Shown in pieces: positions 15,379 through 16,939 of a stretch of 16,939 bases of DNA. Within the stretch, counting starts at the first letter, position 1. Every line of letters starts with the position of its first letter. Both the position numbers and the translations under genes were made by a program. Origin of the DNA: DATCVA01 sp036567205 (GTDB lineage: Bacteria > Pseudomonadota > Gammaproteobacteria > Burkholderiales > Burkholderiaceae_B); the NCBI GenBank assembly GCA_036567205.1, contig DATCVA010000250.1, forward strand, positions 1 to 16,939, in the 5' to 3' direction. The notes below the pieces were generated by a model. It worked only from the letters and a program-made list of their open reading frames with translations. It was not told the origin of the DNA and did not search any database.

Positions 15379-16939
15379 ATGCATAGCAAGTTGTGTCTTT
15401 CCACTATAACTTTGGCGCTGATGGCGTCATCCTGTGCCGGCGCCCAGTCGCTGCCCGCAGTCAGCGCCCAGTCGCTGCCCGACGCGGGCCGTATTTTGCA
15501 GGAAATGCCTATTCCCCAGCAGCAGTTGCCGGCGTCGGTGGATGTTGATGTAGACAGTCCCGCGATCAAAACGCATGAAAAAGTCGGAGGGGCGAAAGTC
15601 CGGCTTAATGCCGTAAGTTTCAAAGGAGCGGGCAAGTTCACAGATGACGTGCTTCAGGACCTGGTCGCATCGTCGCTGGGAAAAGCATTAGACCTGGACG
15701 AATTGCGTGAGCTGGGCCGCAAGGTGACCGTCTTTTATCGCGATCATGGATACCCTTTTGCGCGTGCCTACCTGCCTGCCCAGCGCATGGCCGGGGGGAA
15801 GCTGATCATTGAAGTAATCGAAGGGCAGTATGGAAAGGTTGCCGCCACTGCCGGCGAGGATGCAAAACTGGCCGAGCAAGCACAGCCCTTCCTGTCTTCA
15901 TTGAAGACAGGCGACGTTATTGAAAGCGCTCCGCTCGAACGCGCTGTCTTGACTTTGTCCGATTTGCCCGGCGTAGCGGTCAGGCCTGTCATCCGCCCTG
16001 GCGAGCAGGTGGGAACGGGCGATCTGAATGTTCAGACTACGCGTACCAAAAGCGTGGAAGGCAAGGTAACGCTGGACAATTATGGCAACCGCTATTCGGG
16101 ACGCAACCGCCTTACCGTGCAAGGCAATTGGAATAGCCCCTTTATGCTGGGCGACCAGCTTAATGTGGCGGTAATGGCTACTGACGAAAAGCTCTACTTC
16201 GGCAGTATTGGCTATTCATTGCCCCTCGGCACCAGCGGCTTGCGGGGCGATGTCGGTTTTGCCAAGAGCTCTTACGAACTGGGCCAAGAGTTCGCCGTAC
16301 TGGGCGCCACTGGCACTGCGCAGGTGAGCACAGTAGGGTTAAGCTACCCGATATTGCGCAGCAATAAGGCCAATGTGCTGATTGCCGCCCATTATCAGCA
16401 TAAGGATTTGGTGGACGAATACACCAGCCTTAATATCCGTAACGAAAAATCCAGCAACAGCGTCCCTATCGCCCTGCAGTTTGATGTGCGTGACTCGTTG
16501 CTGGGTGGCGGCATAACTTATGGCGGCGTTACGCTGACCGCGGGCGAAGTGTCGCTGGATACGCCTTCTCTGCGCGAGCAAGACGATGTTACGGCGCGGA
16601 CTGCGGGGAGTTTTACCAAATTGAATATGGACTTGGCTCGTCTGCAGGCCCTGCCGGGCAATTTCAATTTGTTTGGCCGTGTCCTTGGCCAATGGACTAA
16701 GAGCAATCTCGATTCATCCGAGCGTTTCAGCTTAGGCGGCATCGATGGCGTTCGGGCGTATCCATTGGGCGAGGGATCGGGCGATCAAGGTGTTTTGGCT
16801 CAGGTAGAACTGCGTTATAACGCCGGGATGTTTACTCCTTATGCCTTTTGGGACACCGGCAAGGTCAAGATCAATCGCAATCCGTGGACTAGCGGTGAAA
16901 ACCACCGCAGCCTTTCGGGCGGCGGCGTCGGCGTGCGTT
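15379..16939 (+). CDS. TpsB: outer-membrane transporter of the tpsA exoprotein (partial, 3' end missing)
   Basis: Open from ATG 15379 (with GAGG 9 bases upstream) to the window edge, 520 codons. The N-terminus (MHSKLCLSTITLALMASSCA) is a signal peptide, followed by a duplicated AQSLPAVS/AQSLP segment and a Gln/Pro-rich stretch (PIPQQQLP). Residues about 72-153 are a POTRA domain (VRLNAVSFKGAGKFTDDVLQ, then VTVFYRDHGYPFARAYLP and LIIEVIEGQYG); a second POTRA runs to about 225. The beta-barrel begins near GKVTLDNYGNRYSGRN. A GVRAYPLGEGSGDQG at about 457-471 is the lid-loop motif (VRGY-type, Ala in place of Gly as in many family members). TpsB proteins of the FhaC/ShlB/HMW1B family are usually about 550-600 residues, so only the last strands are missing. 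It exports the preceding exoprotein through the outer membrane, recognising its N-terminal TPS domain. Confidence 0.94.
   Translation, partial: MHSKLCLSTITLALMASSCAGAQSLPAVSAQSLPDAGRILQEMPIPQQQLPASVDVDVDSPAIKTHEKVGGAKVRLNAVSFKGAGKFTDDVLQDLVASSLGKALDLDELRELGRKVTVFYRDHGYPFARAYLPAQRMAGGKLIIEVIEGQYGKVAATAGEDAKLAEQAQPFLSSLKTGDVIESAPLERAVLTLSDLPGVAVRPVIRPGEQVGTGDLNVQTTRTKSVEGKVTLDNYGNRYSGRNRLTVQGNWNSPFMLGDQLNVAVMATDEKLYFGSIGYSLPLGTSGLRGDVGFAKSSYELGQEFAVLGATGTAQVSTVGLSYPILRSNKANVLIAAHYQHKDLVDEYTSLNIRNEKSSNSVPIALQFDVRDSLLGGGITYGGVTLTAGEVSLDTPSLREQDDVTARTAGSFTKLNMDLARLQALPGNFNLFGRVLGQWTKSNLDSSERFSLGGIDGVRAYPLGEGSGDQGVLAQVELRYNAGMFTPYAFWDTGKVKINRNPWTSGENHRSLSGGGVGVR
15440..15481 (+). repeat. 24-bp direct repeat at the tpsB signal-peptide end
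   Basis: GCGCCCAGTCGCTGCCCG occurs at 15440-15457 and again at 15464-15481, a 24-bp period that duplicates AQSLP with three intervening residues. It lies just after the predicted signal-peptide cleavage region, where extra residues are likely tolerated. Confidence 0.85.

Noticed and set aside
15379..15440. Possible lipoprotein signal in TpsB (MASSC)
   Set aside because: The residue three before Cys is Ala, not the usual Leu, and TpsB proteins are integral outer-membrane barrels; a normal signal peptide is more likely.

Overview
The window looks like chromosomal DNA of a betaproteobacterium, probably Burkholderiales. This rests on family resemblance only: a two-partner-secretion exoprotein with an ESPR-type extended signal peptide, MHYT-GGDEF-EAL and PAS-GGDEF proteins, a 7TMR-DISM histidine kinase and REC-AraC response regulators. 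I cannot name a species.

Layout. (1) 1-233 is the end of an IS66-family insertion sequence on the minus strand, with the 5' part of its accessory tnpA. Its GTAAGCG end sits inside the 5' part of a methyl-accepting chemotaxis protein gene (234-372, minus), leaving only the first 46 codons. (2) 636-6776, all minus strand, holds three signalling genes read from right to left: a 7TMR-DISM sensor histidine kinase, a PAS-PAS-GGDEF diguanylate cyclase with an intact I-site, and a membrane MHYT-GGDEF-EAL protein. (3) A divergent AT-rich promoter region (about 6927-7097) leads on the plus strand to two paralogous REC-AraC response regulators (7098-7874 and 8192-8962). (4) 9189-15278 is a 2029-residue TpsA exoprotein, followed after 100 bp by its TpsB outer-membrane transporter (15379 to the window edge, nearly complete).

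How it may work together (inference). The membrane kinase has no receiver domain and lies back to back with two receiver-AraC regulators. A segment of about 100 bp is present both upstream of the second regulator (7981-8082) and upstream of tpsA (9001-9100). Each copy carries three similar short motifs, spaced 21 bp and then 26-27 bp apart, which is the helical phasing expected of AraC-type half-sites. The simplest model is a kinase to regulator 1 to regulator 2 to adhesin cascade, with the two c-di-GMP enzymes acting in the same surface-attachment decision. This resembles known c-di-GMP/TPS adhesin links such as CdrAB of Pseudomonas, but with its own dedicated two-component system.

The TpsA protein has several unusual features: a carbohydrate-binding-like module that appears to interrupt the beta-helix, a G8 homopolymer inside that module, four tandem 102-103 residue repeats plus a partial fifth, and a C-terminal cysteine pair reminiscent of HMW1-type disulfide tethering.
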